Assembly: GCA_035267045.1 (NCBI GenBank) | Contig: DATFMH010000121.1 | Coordinates: 1 to 43,073, forward strand | DNA from: DATFMH01 sp035267045 | GTDB taxonomy: Bacteria > Bacteroidota > Rhodothermia > Balneolales > DATFMH01 | Reading direction: 5' to 3' | Length of the DNA stretch: 43,073 bases | Shown: in pieces, positions 24,787-34,800 of the stretch | How positions within the stretch are numbered: position 1 is the first letter of the stretch | Layout of the letters: every line of letters starts with the position of its first letter | Program-made: the position numbers and the translations under genes | Notes under the pieces: model-generated | Seen by the model: the letters and a program-made list of their open reading frames with translations, nothing else | Told to the model about the DNA's origin: nothing | Databases searched by the model: none

Positions 24787-25215
24787 ATGTATATAGAGAA
24801 AAAAATAGAAGAGAAAGTCACTTTTTTGTTCGAAAGATCTCAGAAAAACATGGGAGATGCTCTTGGAATTACATTTGAGCATATTGAACGGGATAAACTC
24901 TCAGCTTCGATGCCGGTTAATGAGTCTACCAGGCAACCTTATGGATTACTGCACGGAGGCGCATCTGTGGCACTTGCCGAAACACTTGCCTCAGTGGGAG
25001 CACTGGTTAATATTGACACTGAAAGGAAGACAGCTGTCGGACTCGAAATTAATGCCAATCACATCAGGAGTGTCAGAGATGGTAAAGTGATAGGTACGGC
25101 AAAGCCTTTACACAGGGGGGCGCAAACACATGTCTGGGAAATAAAAATCAGGACGGAAGATGATAAACTCGTATGTGTATCACGGTGTACGATGGCAATT
25201 ATAGACAAGCGTTAA
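24787..25215 (+). CDS. PaaI-family hotdog-fold acyl-CoA thioesterase
   Basis: 142 residues, hotdog fold of the PaaI/DHNA-CoA thioesterase group. The signature QPYGLLHGGASVALAETLAS includes the HGG loop and the catalytic acid Glu. LHRGAQTHVWEIKI is the usual later strand with the W. It hydrolyses CoA thioesters in the cytoplasm; substrates in this family include hydroxyphenylacetyl-CoA and 1,4-dihydroxy-2-naphthoyl-CoA. Being divergent to a fatty-acid oxidation operon, with paa genes elsewhere in the window, either aromatic or fatty acyl-CoA release is possible. Its stop is only 11 bp from the end of the convergent unknown gene. Confidence 0.88.
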   Translation: MYIEKKIEEKVTFLFERSQKNMGDALGITFEHIERDKLSASMPVNESTRQPYGLLHGGASVALAETLASVGALVNIDTERKTAVGLEINANHIRSVRDGKVIGTAKPLHRGAQTHVWEIKIRTEDDKLVCVSRCTMAIIDKR

Positions 25216-25226
25216 ATATAATTTAA

Positions 25227-25964
25227 TCAGTTACCCAGGTATTGCAGGAATTTTCGTTTTATCACCGGAAACATGGTTTCTTCGAAGCTGAAATCTAAAT
25301 AGGTGGAAAAAGCGTATGTTGCAGGATTTGGTAAATCGGCATGTTTATTTATTAATTGTAATTTTACAGTGTTAAGGGAAGATCTCAATATTGACTCATC
25401 TATCGAGCTGATAAATTTGGTTTTAAGAGAACGATAGTTATCATCACTTTTTGTATAGATAGTTAATTCATATCTGAATAGATACAGCTTTTTATCTTTG
25501 TTATCGGGTACAAAAATATATCCTTCTTCGGTATAATTGGGCATTATACCAACTTTCTCCACTAATATATTTTCATCTACAAATTCATATATAGCAATAC
25601 CTTCGTCGATCGTTTCTTTTATGAGCGGTAGGGACCAGTCTATCGTTTCCTTAACCGAATCGAGGTGTTTATGATCGTCATGTAATAGTTGATAGGTAAT
25701 TTTTTGATCGATGACGTCAATATCCATGATTTGACTCGGCATTCCATCTTCGAGTTTCTTAACCTCACGATTAATAATGCTAAGTGTTTGATAAAGGGAG
25801 ATCACTTCGGACAGGTGTGGATACAGTTTATTAAAAGAGAATTTATCTCGAATTTTTTTCAATCCATCCAGAATATGGTATTGACGAATTTCCGAATCAA
25901 TTCCGATATTTGTAAATAAATCAAGAGATAAGCCATTCATAAGCACACTCCCGGCCCTGTTCAT
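25227..25964 (-). CDS. Uncharacterised 245-residue protein
   Basis: I do not recognise the family. The protein is soluble-looking, without a signal peptide or membrane helix. The N-terminal half is helical (about 20-75 and 95-125); the second half is beta-rich with repeated charged strands (EEGYIFVPDNKDKKLYLFRYELTIYTKSDDNYRSLKTKFIS, then TYLDFSFEETMFPVIKRKFLQYLGN). No cysteines and no obvious catalytic motif. The lack of stops over 245 codons and normal composition support a real gene. ATG 25964 or the Met eight codons later could be the start. It stands alone, convergent with the thioesterase, with a 231-bp spacer upstream. Confidence 0.7.
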   Translation of the reverse strand: MNRAGSVLMNGLSLDLFTNIGIDSEIRQYHILDGLKKIRDKFSFNKLYPHLSEVISLYQTLSIINREVKKLEDGMPSQIMDIDVIDQKITYQLLHDDHKHLDSVKETIDWSLPLIKETIDEGIAIYEFVDENILVEKVGIMPNYTEEGYIFVPDNKDKKLYLFRYELTIYTKSDDNYRSLKTKFISSIDESILRSSLNTVKLQLINKHADLPNPATYAFSTYLDFSFEETMFPVIKRKFLQYLGN

Positions 25965-26153
25965 TTGGTTATGTGTGTTTATAAAACTATTAGATAATGA
26001 GTTTTAGTATGGTTCTTTAAAGAAAATTACTTGTTTGGAAATAATCAACAGGGGAGAGAATATGTTTGTAAAAAAGTATTGGATAACCTTCATTTAGGCT
26101 AGCACAGCATATTACAGAGCAGACTGAGAAATTATAATTTTAACGGGAGCTAC

Positions 26154-26182
26154 AATGTCGCCGGTTTGTAATGGGTGACATT
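26154..26182 (-). other. Hairpin downstream of punA, possible insertion-sequence end
   Basis: AATGTCGCC (26154-26162) pairs with GGTGACATT (26174-26182), nine pairs with one G-U, 11-nt loop, 14 bp after the punA stop (minus strand). No U-run follows on the minus strand. The sequence read from 26180 downward (TGTCACCC ... GGCGACATTG) looks like an insertion-sequence terminus starting in TGT with a repeated GACATT word, but no transposase or second end was found. Confidence 0.35.
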
Positions 26183-26195
26183 ACGTGTAATTGAT

Positions 26196-26990
26196 TTATA
26201 ATCGGAAGATTATTTCCTCCATAAGCCGACTGAAATCTTCTGTTCGCCCGGCTGCAACATCTTTAATTTCAGCATGCTCCAGCTTTTTTGGGGTCACACC
26301 GGCAGCCATATTGGTTATTAACGATATGCCGAGACATTCCATCCCTAAGCGGCGCGCCTCTATTAATTCGGGTGCCGTTGACATACCGACGGCATCGGCA
26401 CCAAGCGTACGGAAAGCACGGATTTCAGCTTTGGTTTCGTAACTGGGACCTTTGGCAAATAAATAGGTGCCTCTTTGTACGTATATTTTTAACTCACGGG
26501 CCAGGTTTGCCACCTTTTGGACCATCACATCATTGTAGTAGCTGAAACCGTTTACAGGGCCATTGGGTGAATATTTAAGCCCGATGCGCATGATATCATC
26601 GATAAGCATCAAATCACCTACATTAAACCGGTAATTAATTCCACCGGCCGCATTACTTACATAAAGATGATCGACACCGAATGATTTGGCTAACTGTACC
26701 GGAAGGATAGTACGTTCAAATGGATGACCTTCATAATGATGAAAACGTCCTGCAAAGATCATCACTTTTTTATTTCCAATCATTCCGAAATTAAGCGTGC
26801 CGCTATGTCCGATAACGGTTGTCTGAGGAAATCCATCAATATTACTATACGGAATGGTCAATCGGTCACGTAACCGGTTTTCGAAACCTCCCAGCCCTGA
26901 ACCGAGTATGACAGCAGTATCAATTGTATCGAAAGAAACTGTTTTTTTTAAAGATTTATAAATCTTATGCACATTTTCAGGTAGGAACAT
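26196..26990 (-). CDS. punA: Purine nucleoside phosphorylase (trimeric type)
   Basis: 264 residues from the Met at 26990. Motifs of the PNP/MTAP trimeric class: VILGSGLGGF with the phosphate-binding Ser, GHSGTL, AGRFHHYEGH, VSNAAGGIN, KGPSYETKAEIR with the substrate-binding Glu, VGMSTAPE and ITNMAAG. It splits purine (deoxy)nucleosides with phosphate for salvage. An ATG 13 codons upstream (27029) is possible, but would overlap the upstream MBL gene by 53 bp instead of 14; the shorter form has the usual number of residues before ILGSGLG. Neither start has a clear Shine-Dalgarno. It is probably translationally coupled to the MBL gene. Confidence 0.93.
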   Translation of the reverse strand: MFLPENVHKIYKSLKKTVSFDTIDTAVILGSGLGGFENRLRDRLTIPYSNIDGFPQTTVIGHSGTLNFGMIGNKKVMIFAGRFHHYEGHPFERTILPVQLAKSFGVDHLYVSNAAGGINYRFNVGDLMLIDDIMRIGLKYSPNGPVNGFSYYNDVMVQKVANLARELKIYVQRGTYLFAKGPSYETKAEIRAFRTLGADAVGMSTAPELIEARRLGMECLGISLITNMAAGVTPKKLEHAEIKDVAAGRTEDFSRLMEEIIFRL

Positions 26991-27777
26991 ATTCAGTGAC
27001 GTTTTCAATACTGTAACCTTGCTTTTCATGATAGTCAGTCAGACGAAACATGGGGGTTTCGCTACTATGGTATGCCAAAATCACCATATGTTCTTCATAA
27101 GCGATTTTGACCAGCTTTTGTCGTACCTGAATACTCTGTTGAGGATCGAAATCATATTTGGCGGCAAATTTTTGATTTACATGTCCTTTTGTCGGAAGAA
27201 CATCCCCAGCCATCAGATATTTGCTATCATCAAGGCGATAGAAGAAGGCCTGATGAAATTCCGAATGGCCGCCAATTTTAAGTACTTCAATTTCCGGATA
27301 TGGGTAATCATGATCAGAAAGAAAATGAATATCACCTCTTGCGGCTATAAAATGAATAAACTCTGTTTTTTCCTCGTCATAAAAAATATCTTTAGCCATC
27401 ACTTTTTCCCAGTCCATACGTGATACCCAGATTTTGGCATGCGGGAAAGTTAATTCCCAGTAGCCATTATCTCTATTGGCGAGGCCACCTAAATGATCGA
27501 AGTGGAGATGGCTCAAAAAAATATCGGTGATATCATATTCATTTAAACCATGAGCGGCAATATTTTTACAGAGAGTTTTTGTAGTGGTACCTTCACCGAA
27601 TTCTCCCAGACCAGTATCAAATAATATCTTTTTATCCGGTGCATGTAATAAAAATGGTTGAATTGAAATACGTAATGCACCTTTTGCCGGTTTGCCCTTT
27701 CGATCCATCGGAACAAATTTTTTATCCAGGCCAACAGAAAAAGTACCTTCGTATAACGGAGCTGCGTAAGTTTGCAC
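26977..27777 (-). CDS. Metallo-beta-lactamase-fold hydrolase
   Basis: 266 residues. Zinc ligands are in SHLHFDHLGG (His90, His92, Asp94, His95), in GGHSEFHQAF (His) and in MAGDVLP (Asp), with a distal His in LAYHSSE. This arrangement fits the AttM/AiiA-like or general MBL hydrolase group; the N-terminal ALRISIQPFLLHAPDKKILFDTGLGEFGEG is common to them. Substrate unknown: lactonase or other esterase activity cannot be decided. No signal peptide, so cytoplasmic. It overlaps punA and lies 69 bp after phoH. Confidence 0.85.
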   Translation of the reverse strand: MQTYAAPLYEGTFSVGLDKKFVPMDRKGKPAKGALRISIQPFLLHAPDKKILFDTGLGEFGEGTTTKTLCKNIAAHGLNEYDITDIFLSHLHFDHLGGLANRDNGYWELTFPHAKIWVSRMDWEKVMAKDIFYDEEKTEFIHFIAARGDIHFLSDHDYPYPEIEVLKIGGHSEFHQAFFYRLDDSKYLMAGDVLPTKGHVNQKFAAKYDFDPQQSIQVRQKLVKIAYEEHMVILAYHSSETPMFRLTDYHEKQGYSIENVTEYVPT

Positions 27778-27846
27778 TTTTATTAATCGTTATTTTGCTT
27801 GCTAATATTCTATGTTTATCTCAAGAACGAAAAATATATTTTTAAA

Positions 27847-28788
27847 TTACTTTTTTCGTTCGTGCTTTTCATAAGCTGTAATAATTTCCCTGATAATCCG
27901 GTGACGTACCACATCCCTCTGATCAAGATAGACAAAAGATATTCCTTTTATGCCATCCAGTACATTTTGAACGGATATGAGTCCGGATTTTTGTTTACTG
28001 GGTAAATCCGTTTGGGTTACGTCGCCCGTGATAATGGCACGGCTATTAATACCCAAACGTGTCAGAAACATTTTCATTTGCATTTTTGTCGCATTCTGAG
28101 CTTCATCCAGAATAACAAAAGCGTTATTTAGCGTGCGTCCTCTCATATAGGCAAGGGGGGCGATCTCAATAATGTTCTTAGCCATATTCAGCTCAAGAGT
28201 CTCATAATCAAGCATTTCCTCAAGAGAATCGTATAATGGCCTTAAATAAGGATCAATTTTCTCACGTAACCCACCGGGGAGAAAACCAAGACTTTCCCCC
28301 GCTTCAACAGCAGGGCGACAAAGAACAATCTTTTTAACGGTTCGTTCCTTAAGTGCTTTGACTGCCAGCGCAACCGAAGTATACGTTTTCCCTGTTCCGG
28401 CCGGTCCGATGGCAAATGTGATATCGTTATTTGCTGTCGCATCAATAATTTGACGTTGTCCGGGTGTTTTAGCACGGACCGTTTCACCGGTATATGTTTT
28501 TATGATAATATCCGATTCCAGGAATATGGGTGTATCGGCATGGGGATCACTCTTTTTCAATGACAAGATGGTTTGTAAATCATCCTCACTTATTGAACCT
28601 TTACGTGAAGCTAAATCAATTAAATCATCGATGATCCCTTTTATGGCTTTCACATCTTTACCTGATCCGCTGACTTTAATCACACTGCCACGTGCAGTCA
28701 ACTTTGAATTGGGATATGCCTTTTCTATCTCGTTGAGGTTATGATCCTGAAGACCATATATAAGTACAGGTTCAACCTTCCGGATCAC
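27847..28788 (-). CDS. phoH: PhoH-family ATPase
   Basis: 313 residues, normal for PhoH/YbeZ. The N-terminal 60 residues form a KH-like segment (IYGLQDHNLNEIEKAYPNSKLTARGSVIKVSGS). Walker A is GPAGTGKT (128-135), Walker B lies in NAFVILDEAQNAT, and the GDVTQTDLP motif follows. PhoH proteins are linked to RNA metabolism and often neighbour ybeY, which is not here. The start is GTG at 28788: an in-frame TAA lies 57 bp upstream and the only other options are rare ATT/ATA codons. It is separated from rpe by a 470-bp spacer carrying dispersed repeat copy B. Confidence 0.93.
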   Translation of the reverse strand: MIRKVEPVLIYGLQDHNLNEIEKAYPNSKLTARGSVIKVSGSGKDVKAIKGIIDDLIDLASRKGSISEDDLQTILSLKKSDPHADTPIFLESDIIIKTYTGETVRAKTPGQRQIIDATANNDITFAIGPAGTGKTYTSVALAVKALKERTVKKIVLCRPAVEAGESLGFLPGGLREKIDPYLRPLYDSLEEMLDYETLELNMAKNIIEIAPLAYMRGRTLNNAFVILDEAQNATKMQMKMFLTRLGINSRAIITGDVTQTDLPSKQKSGLISVQNVLDGIKGISFVYLDQRDVVRHRIIREIITAYEKHERKK

Positions 28789-28913
28789 TATTTTTTGTTC
28801 TTCTGAGTGAACTTGTGTCTCGATAATGGTAATTATTTTGGTTTATATTTACACAGAATACAGGTGTTTTATAAAGACCTGTTTAATAACAATATGTTTA
28901 ATCCTGTATTAAG

Positions 28914-29187
28914 AATCACTATTGTTCGGGGAAAAAGTTAATTAAATTGTTCAATGATTTAAAATAGTCGTTTTTCCCTGTATCGTTATGTTACGTTTCA
29001 TCGCTGACCCCGAAAGCTTTAGTATCTCGTTATGTCCCTCGGGGCGTAACGTACCCCGTGATGCTTTGCGTCCCGTCATTTTTATGAGTAATGGAAGACG
29101 GGTGCTATCCTGTGAGTGGACACAGAGTGTCCACCTGTTCATTACGAGAAGTCTCATAACGAGATAACAGATCGATTTCTAACTAAA
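28914..29187 (+). repeat. Dispersed structured intergenic repeat, copy B
   Basis: About 274 bp, partner of 13623-13900 in the same orientation, inside the 470-bp spacer 28789-29258 between rpe and phoH (both minus strand). Hairpins: CCCCG 29008-29012 with CGGGG 29040-29044; CCCGTC 29072-29077 with GACGGG 29097-29102; GTGGACAC 29116-29123 with GTGTCCAC 29127-29134; TTACGAGA 29142-29149 with TCTCATAA 29152-29159. A 68-codon minus-strand frame (28951-29157) crosses it but is shifted and stopped in copy A, so it is unlikely to be a gene. The remaining spacer (28789-28913, 29188-29258) is AT-rich with nothing I can name. Confidence 0.85.
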
Positions 29188-29258
29188 TATTGGAATTCTC
29201 TGTCCCATATACGTGATAAAATAACGATTTAAATCAATAATTATTGGGAGTTGCCAGA

Positions 29259-29939
29259 TCAAACAAGCAGTTGTTTCCCGTGGGAGGCCCGTTTTATGAG
29301 TTCTTTGACACGACTTTCGATGTCATTGGCTTTGAAGACACTGCTACCGGCAACAAATACATCCGTACCGCACCGGGATATATGTTCAATATTTTCCAGA
29401 TTGATACCACCGTCGACTTCAATCAGAAAATCAATACCATCTTTCTGCCGTATAGTAACAAGATCTTTGATCCGTTCATAACTTTGCTCAATGAAAGTTT
29501 GTCCACCAAAACCGGGATTCACACTCATCAGAATAACCAGGTCGACATAGGGGAGGATGGGTTCCAGGTTCTGCAGGGATGTGGCCGGATTGACAGCTAC
29601 ACCGGCCTTAATACCATGCGATTTAATAAGCTCAATGGAGCGGTGTAAATGTTGCGTTGCCTCAATGTGAACTGATATTAAATCGGCCCCGGCATCGACA
29701 AACTTCTCTATATAATCATCCGGATTGTAAATCATCAGGTGAACGTCCAAGAAAGCATCGGTTGACTCGTTAGCGGCTTTTACAATCAATGGGCCGAAGC
29801 TGATATTCGGCACGAAATGTCCATCCATGACGTCACAATGAATCCATTGTGCTCCACCTTTTATACTTTCTTCAATATCTTTTTTAAGATGTGTATAATT
29901 AGCTGCAAGTATAGAGGGAGCCAGGATTGGAGCTGTCAT
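29259..29939 (-). CDS. rpe: Ribulose-phosphate 3-epimerase
   Basis: 226 residues, TIM-barrel epimerase that interconverts ribulose 5-phosphate and xylulose 5-phosphate. Metal and catalytic residues: His34 and Asp36 (WIHCDVMDGHFVPN), His67 (DVHLMI) and Asp176 (IEVDGGI). NPGFGGQ (phosphate loop) and VAGSSVF are also present. It begins 3 bp after the PASTA-protein stop, so both are surely one transcript, an arrangement often seen in this group (PASTA protein next to rpe). Length is normal. Confidence 0.97.
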   Translation of the reverse strand: MTAPILAPSILAANYTHLKKDIEESIKGGAQWIHCDVMDGHFVPNISFGPLIVKAANESTDAFLDVHLMIYNPDDYIEKFVDAGADLISVHIEATQHLHRSIELIKSHGIKAGVAVNPATSLQNLEPILPYVDLVILMSVNPGFGGQTFIEQSYERIKDLVTIRQKDGIDFLIEVDGGINLENIEHISRCGTDVFVAGSSVFKANDIESRVKELIKRASHGKQLLV

Positions 29940-29942
29940 AAC

Positions 29943-30788
29943 TTATTTTCGATTTAATTGCTTATTGGATTGTCTGGGTATCGAGTCCTGCTTATTAACA
30001 TCGGTACTGTCTTTAAAAACAGGGCCTGTTTCAGGCGCTTCCTGTGGTTTAGGGCGTTGTGATACGACAAGATTAACGGGAGATCCTTCCAGTAAACTAT
30101 CTTTATCAGAAGGACTGTAACTTAAAACAATATTCGGAGCCTGATTCTTGCTGTCTTTAAAAGTAACCTGACCGGTACGCAGATTAGCGTTACGTAATTT
30201 ACTTTGGGCTTCGGGATATTGCAGTCCTGTTATATTAGGCACAGCCACTTTGTTAACACCTAATCCATCGCTGACAGTCAGATTGACAATCGTTTCCTTT
30301 TCAACGCTTAAGCCGGGTTTTATCGATTGTTTGATAACCGTATTCTTAAATGGATTGGAAATGTAACTGATATTACCCACTTTCAATCCGTAATTCTGTA
30401 ACTGAAGTTTTGCATTACGCAATGACATATTGGTAACATCCGGAATAATGACTTTTGGAGTGCTGGCCGCGTTAACAGTGAGATAAATTAACCGTTTAGG
30501 TTTAACAATGAGTGATGGGGAAGGAGTCTGATCAATAACATAATCAGGCGGGTAGGAGGCATTATACCTGCGGTCCACCACGGAGTCTCTGAGTCCTTCC
30601 CCGGTTAACTGTACGCGTGCTTTATCGAGAGGTAATTTGGTAACATCAGGTACAGTAACCCCTTCGTCATGTCGTGTATAAGCAGGCATGATGTACTGGT
30701 TAAGTAAAAATAGAAAAACAGCACCAAGTATAGCAATACTCAGCAGTAATATGTAAAATCGTATGTCTTTTAGTATTTGCTTCAACAT
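29943..30788 (-). CDS. PASTA-domain membrane protein (three PASTA repeats)
   Basis: 281 residues: a short cytoplasmic N-terminus, one membrane helix (about 12-34), then three PASTA domains (about 44-107 beginning TVPDVTKLPLDKARVQL; 112-175 beginning VIIPDVTNMSLRNAKLQL; 182-248 beginning VAVPNITGLQYPEAQSKL) and a Pro/Gln-rich tail. PASTA domains bind peptidoglycan or muropeptides; here there is no kinase or penicillin-binding domain, as is usual for stand-alone PASTA proteins of Bacteroidota. It lies 29 bp after the DUF5683 gene and 3 bp before rpe. Confidence 0.92.
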   Translation of the reverse strand: MLKQILKDIRFYILLLSIAILGAVFLFLLNQYIMPAYTRHDEGVTVPDVTKLPLDKARVQLTGEGLRDSVVDRRYNASYPPDYVIDQTPSPSLIVKPKRLIYLTVNAASTPKVIIPDVTNMSLRNAKLQLQNYGLKVGNISYISNPFKNTVIKQSIKPGLSVEKETIVNLTVSDGLGVNKVAVPNITGLQYPEAQSKLRNANLRTGQVTFKDSKNQAPNIVLSYSPSDKDSLLEGSPVNLVVSQRPKPQEAPETGPVFKDSTDVNKQDSIPRQSNKQLNRK

Positions 30789-30817
30789 TTTATAAAGATA
30801 CTATCTGGAGGTGGATC

Positions 30818-31786
30818 CTAAAAACTATATCGAATCATGAATCCATTATTCTGATTCGATATATAATAGGTAGATGCATGCAAATGTTCATTATGAATTT
30901 TTGAGGTAAAAAAAGCGTCAAAAGCGGAAACAAAATGATTCGCGATAACAATCATGACCATTCGTTCCGCCGTACGGTAGTGATCATTAAAATCGGCTGC
31001 ACGCCTTGCACCAAGGTGCCAGTCGGCCGACATTCCATCAGGATTCCAATTTATTGATTTTAACGGTACATTGAAATCCTTCCATCCCGGACCGAATTGA
31101 TAGTATTTACTCATTAACTCATAATATTGCTGAGAGCCTAAATCGGGCAGGTTGTGCGAAAAAGCATCACCTGTTGTTCCTCCATATAACGTTTGTCTTT
31201 CAAGTTCTCGTATAGCTCCAACATCCACCCGGTTCCAATCGTTTCTTGTGTCAGATGAACTTGTGCCGAGATGCTGACCCTGTTTTGCTAATGCGTCATA
31301 ACTAATAGGATTATTAGGATAATAGGCATTATGATAGTCAACTAAAAATCGGGCATATTTAACCAAACTCCAATTATGGTCCGCATAATTATGATAAGCT
31401 TTTTCCAGGTTTCGTGCCTGATTATAGACATGAAAATGATAGATGATCGCAGCCGCCTCAATGGTTACAAAAATACCTGCTTTCAATAATTGATGATTTT
31501 CTACCTGGCCCAGTCCCGGTATTACTGCGGATGAAAAAAATGGGATACCGGGTTTCTTTGAGAGGCTGTTGAAAAAACTCTCCTTACTGGTTACTGAATC
31601 AGGATGTTCTTCAGGGCGGAAATTTCTATATGAGAAGATGTACTTTATCTCCAGCTGTTTCGGTGTTAATGTCTGATTTTCTATGTTTTGTTCAGATCGA
31701 ATGATTTGAGCCCGCCCCTGTTTAGTAAAGATCAAAAGAAGGGTAAACATAATCGATATCATAATTATTGAACGGAATAGCTTCAT
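30818..31786 (-). CDS. DUF5683-type envelope protein
   Basis: 322 residues. A signal peptide (1-27, ending QGRAQ) is followed by a region containing SAVIPGLGQVENHQLLKAGIFVTIEAAAII, the conserved core of DUF5683 with a hydrophobic stretch (about 87-118). The C-terminus, FMIRYSF, ends in Phe, compatible with an outer-membrane protein. Function is unknown; the family is found mainly in Bacteroidota and often near cell-envelope genes. It starts 85 bp after the large barrel protein and precedes the PASTA gene, so the secretion block and the PASTA-rpe genes may form one long transcript. Confidence 0.75.
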   Translation of the reverse strand: MKLFRSIIMISIMFTLLLIFTKQGRAQIIRSEQNIENQTLTPKQLEIKYIFSYRNFRPEEHPDSVTSKESFFNSLSKKPGIPFFSSAVIPGLGQVENHQLLKAGIFVTIEAAAIIYHFHVYNQARNLEKAYHNYADHNWSLVKYARFLVDYHNAYYPNNPISYDALAKQGQHLGTSSSDTRNDWNRVDVGAIRELERQTLYGGTTGDAFSHNLPDLGSQQYYELMSKYYQFGPGWKDFNVPLKSINWNPDGMSADWHLGARRAADFNDHYRTAERMVMIVIANHFVSAFDAFFTSKIHNEHLHASTYYISNQNNGFMIRYSF

Positions 31787-31871
31787 CGGACAAAATCTTT
31801 AAAATTATTAACAGGAAAAATTATGGCATACTAAAATATGATACCTCATTAAATTATCATTCGGTTGCATA

Positions 31872-34800
31872 TTAAAATTGATCAAAACTGAATAAGAGAC
31901 CAAAATTAAATAATACCTGGCGACCGTAGGAAACGGTATTGTTCCCGGAGTTTGTCAGAAACTCGGCCGGCAAATGGACGTTGAATTTATTAAAACCATA
32001 TGCTCCGCTGATGAAAAACTTACTTGGAAACAGGTAGTTGGTATTTAAACTTACACGAAGTTCAGCTCCGATACCTGTTTTAATATTATTACCGATATCC
32101 AGGGGACCTTTCCAGCCATTTCCCGCTTCTACAAAAAACCGGGAATAAATCTTATCTAAAGTAAACCGGCCTTCCTGTTTATCGATGTGGGTTATAAGGG
32201 GCATGTTATACGATAAGATCGTATATGCCGTCATGTTACCACCCAAACCAAAATAGGGATAACTTCGCATACCACTCAATCCACCAATATAATCAAGGAA
32301 GAAATAATCACTCGGGTTGTTGAAATAGGTGAAAAATCGCGTTTTAACTGTTGCGGTATGATCAAGAGCACGGAAACCGTATCTGAATGACATTTCGACC
32401 GATGAATTACGATAAGTCTGATAATTAGGTGTCAATACGCCATCCTTGATATCGTAGTTATCTAATAGTTTACTTGGTTGATAATTCAAACGCAGCGAGC
32501 CTTTGACACCGAGTGGAGCTATATCATCATTTCTGTAAGGCGTATCCATATCAAATACGTAGGCGGCGGTCAGGCCTGTTCCTATGAAATACCTGGATGA
32601 AGAGGCCGCCAGGTAACTTTTATACTCCTCTGAATAAAACGATTGGGTTGTTACCTGATATGGCGAATAGGAGAGTCCCAATTCCACCATGTTATAATCA
32701 TTTATCTTGCTGCGTAAATATACATCCGCTTCCCAGATATTGTAAGCAACGTTTATCTTATTGGTGTCCGGCAGACATGAAGAGCACGGGAATTCTTCAA
32801 TGGACAAGCCATTTTTAACATTTCTGTGCATGTTATATAAGTCGACCGTGATTGTGGGCGACCAACGGCGTTTGATGAATGGGAGACCGTCGTAGCTGAC
32901 TTCCAGAAACAAATCCCTGTCGAGATCGACCAGTCGTGCCGGAGATATAAAATCTCCAATGCCACTGGCACTTTGCGATCCAAGGCCAAATAATGCACCA
33001 CCAAAAAGTGAAAAATGATTTAAGACATCCCGTGATGACATATAAAACCCTACTTTGCCATCTCTCCACAGGTTATTAGCCAATTTACCGACTTTTCCAC
33101 CGGTAATGAGTGGCCCGTTCGGGCCTTCAGGCCGGGCATAATTGTCGAATCGTAAGACCGGGTAGAAACTGAACGATGTGAAAGTGTCTTTATAGGAATA
33201 TAACTTTCGTGTATTCGGTTCACCTCGTGTGGCTATATCAAAATGATACGATCCGGTATCCGCACGGGCCATATCAACTTTTGAAAGGGTACGCAGATCC
33301 GTGTCGTTAAAGGTATTCAGCTTTGTATAAGGTTGGGCAAAGTGCTCGGTATCGGTTTTAAACAATGGATCGTGATATCTGCCATTTAAATTCATTTTCA
33401 GCACAGATGGTAGTTTTGCCATCGATATCTTATATCCGTCAGCCATATATTCTGCATAAACAAGTTGACCATGTTGGTTGACAGATGGCATAAAAGCACC
33501 ACCCAAAACACTAGTTAGTTTCTCTTTTTGCCCGTTTTTGATGTTCAACCGGTAAATATTGAAGATTCCATCCGGATTACTTGAATAATAAAGATACTGC
33601 CCTTTAGGACCGACGCTTGGATCCCGATAATCTACGGAGTCATCAACATTATCCTTTAGTATGGTTGATATATTATGCGTATTTACATCATATCTGTATA
33701 TAGCCTGTTTCTTCAGGTTGGCTGCTGCATAATAAAGACTACGCCCATCCGGACTCCACGAAGATTTGTAAATTTGTTCACCGTTTTTGAAATGAGTTAA
33801 CGGGGTTATGGAATCGTTTTTTACATGAAATAATACGAGATTTTCTGTTTCATCCTTTTGGATAACGGCGGCTATGGTTTCATTTTTAGGATTCCAGGAT
33901 GGTTCATAAATCCGTTTACCGTGAGTCAGGCGTTTTTTCTTCCGTGTCTTTAGATTATAGATATAAAGATCCCGGTAACTTTCACCGTACTTCGTGAGAG
34001 CATGATTGCTGTAGACGATACGATTGCCATTGGGAGAGAAATCAATACCGGCTTCATCAATTTTGATACCGGGATGGATCGCGGCGCCGTCACTGTACGT
34101 ATTATCCCGGTCGAAATGAAGATTATCCACTCCTTTAAAAGCCAGTTTCGATGAATTATTATCCAGATCCCGAACATAAAGATCTACGCGGTAGGTATCC
34201 CGGCCTTTATTAGACAGATAAGCTACCGAGTGGCCATCAGGGGAGAAGACAGGATTCAAATTATAGAATCCTTTGGGCTCGAGAGTGTCCGCCGGCGTCC
34301 ATTTTAAATCTCTGACAGCTTTTCCATACATCGTTTGCAAGGTATCTGTCCACTGTTGATAAAGTGTATAACCATCGGTTCCGGTTGCTATTTTCAAAGC
34401 CTTTGAGATGTCATTTACACCTTTTTGAGATAAAGCTTTGGATAATTTATAGAGTACATTTTCACCAAAACGGTTTGCCAGGTAACGGACAAATGCAAAT
34501 CCCTGGTTGTATACGACTTCCCGCTCAATACTCGTCTTGGAACTGAAATTACCCATATCAGGCAGGGATAACAGTGAGTGATTGAGGACACGTGTACGTA
34601 AAACCATATCGCGGTGGCTGTCCCAATTATCGTAATGAAGGCCAATACGCTGAAACTGAGCAGTGCCTTCGGCCAGCCAACCCGGGATACTGATACTGGC
34701 GAAGGGCAGGGTAATGACTCCCTTGGGATAACCATATAGAACATCGGGACGCCGGACATTTTCGTATGTCAACCATTGCAAATAAATCGCCGGAACACTC

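Noticed and set aside
28951..29157. 68-codon minus-strand ORF inside dispersed repeat copy B
   Set aside because: The same frame is shifted by one base and stopped in copy A, and similarity is conserved at the DNA level rather than by codon.
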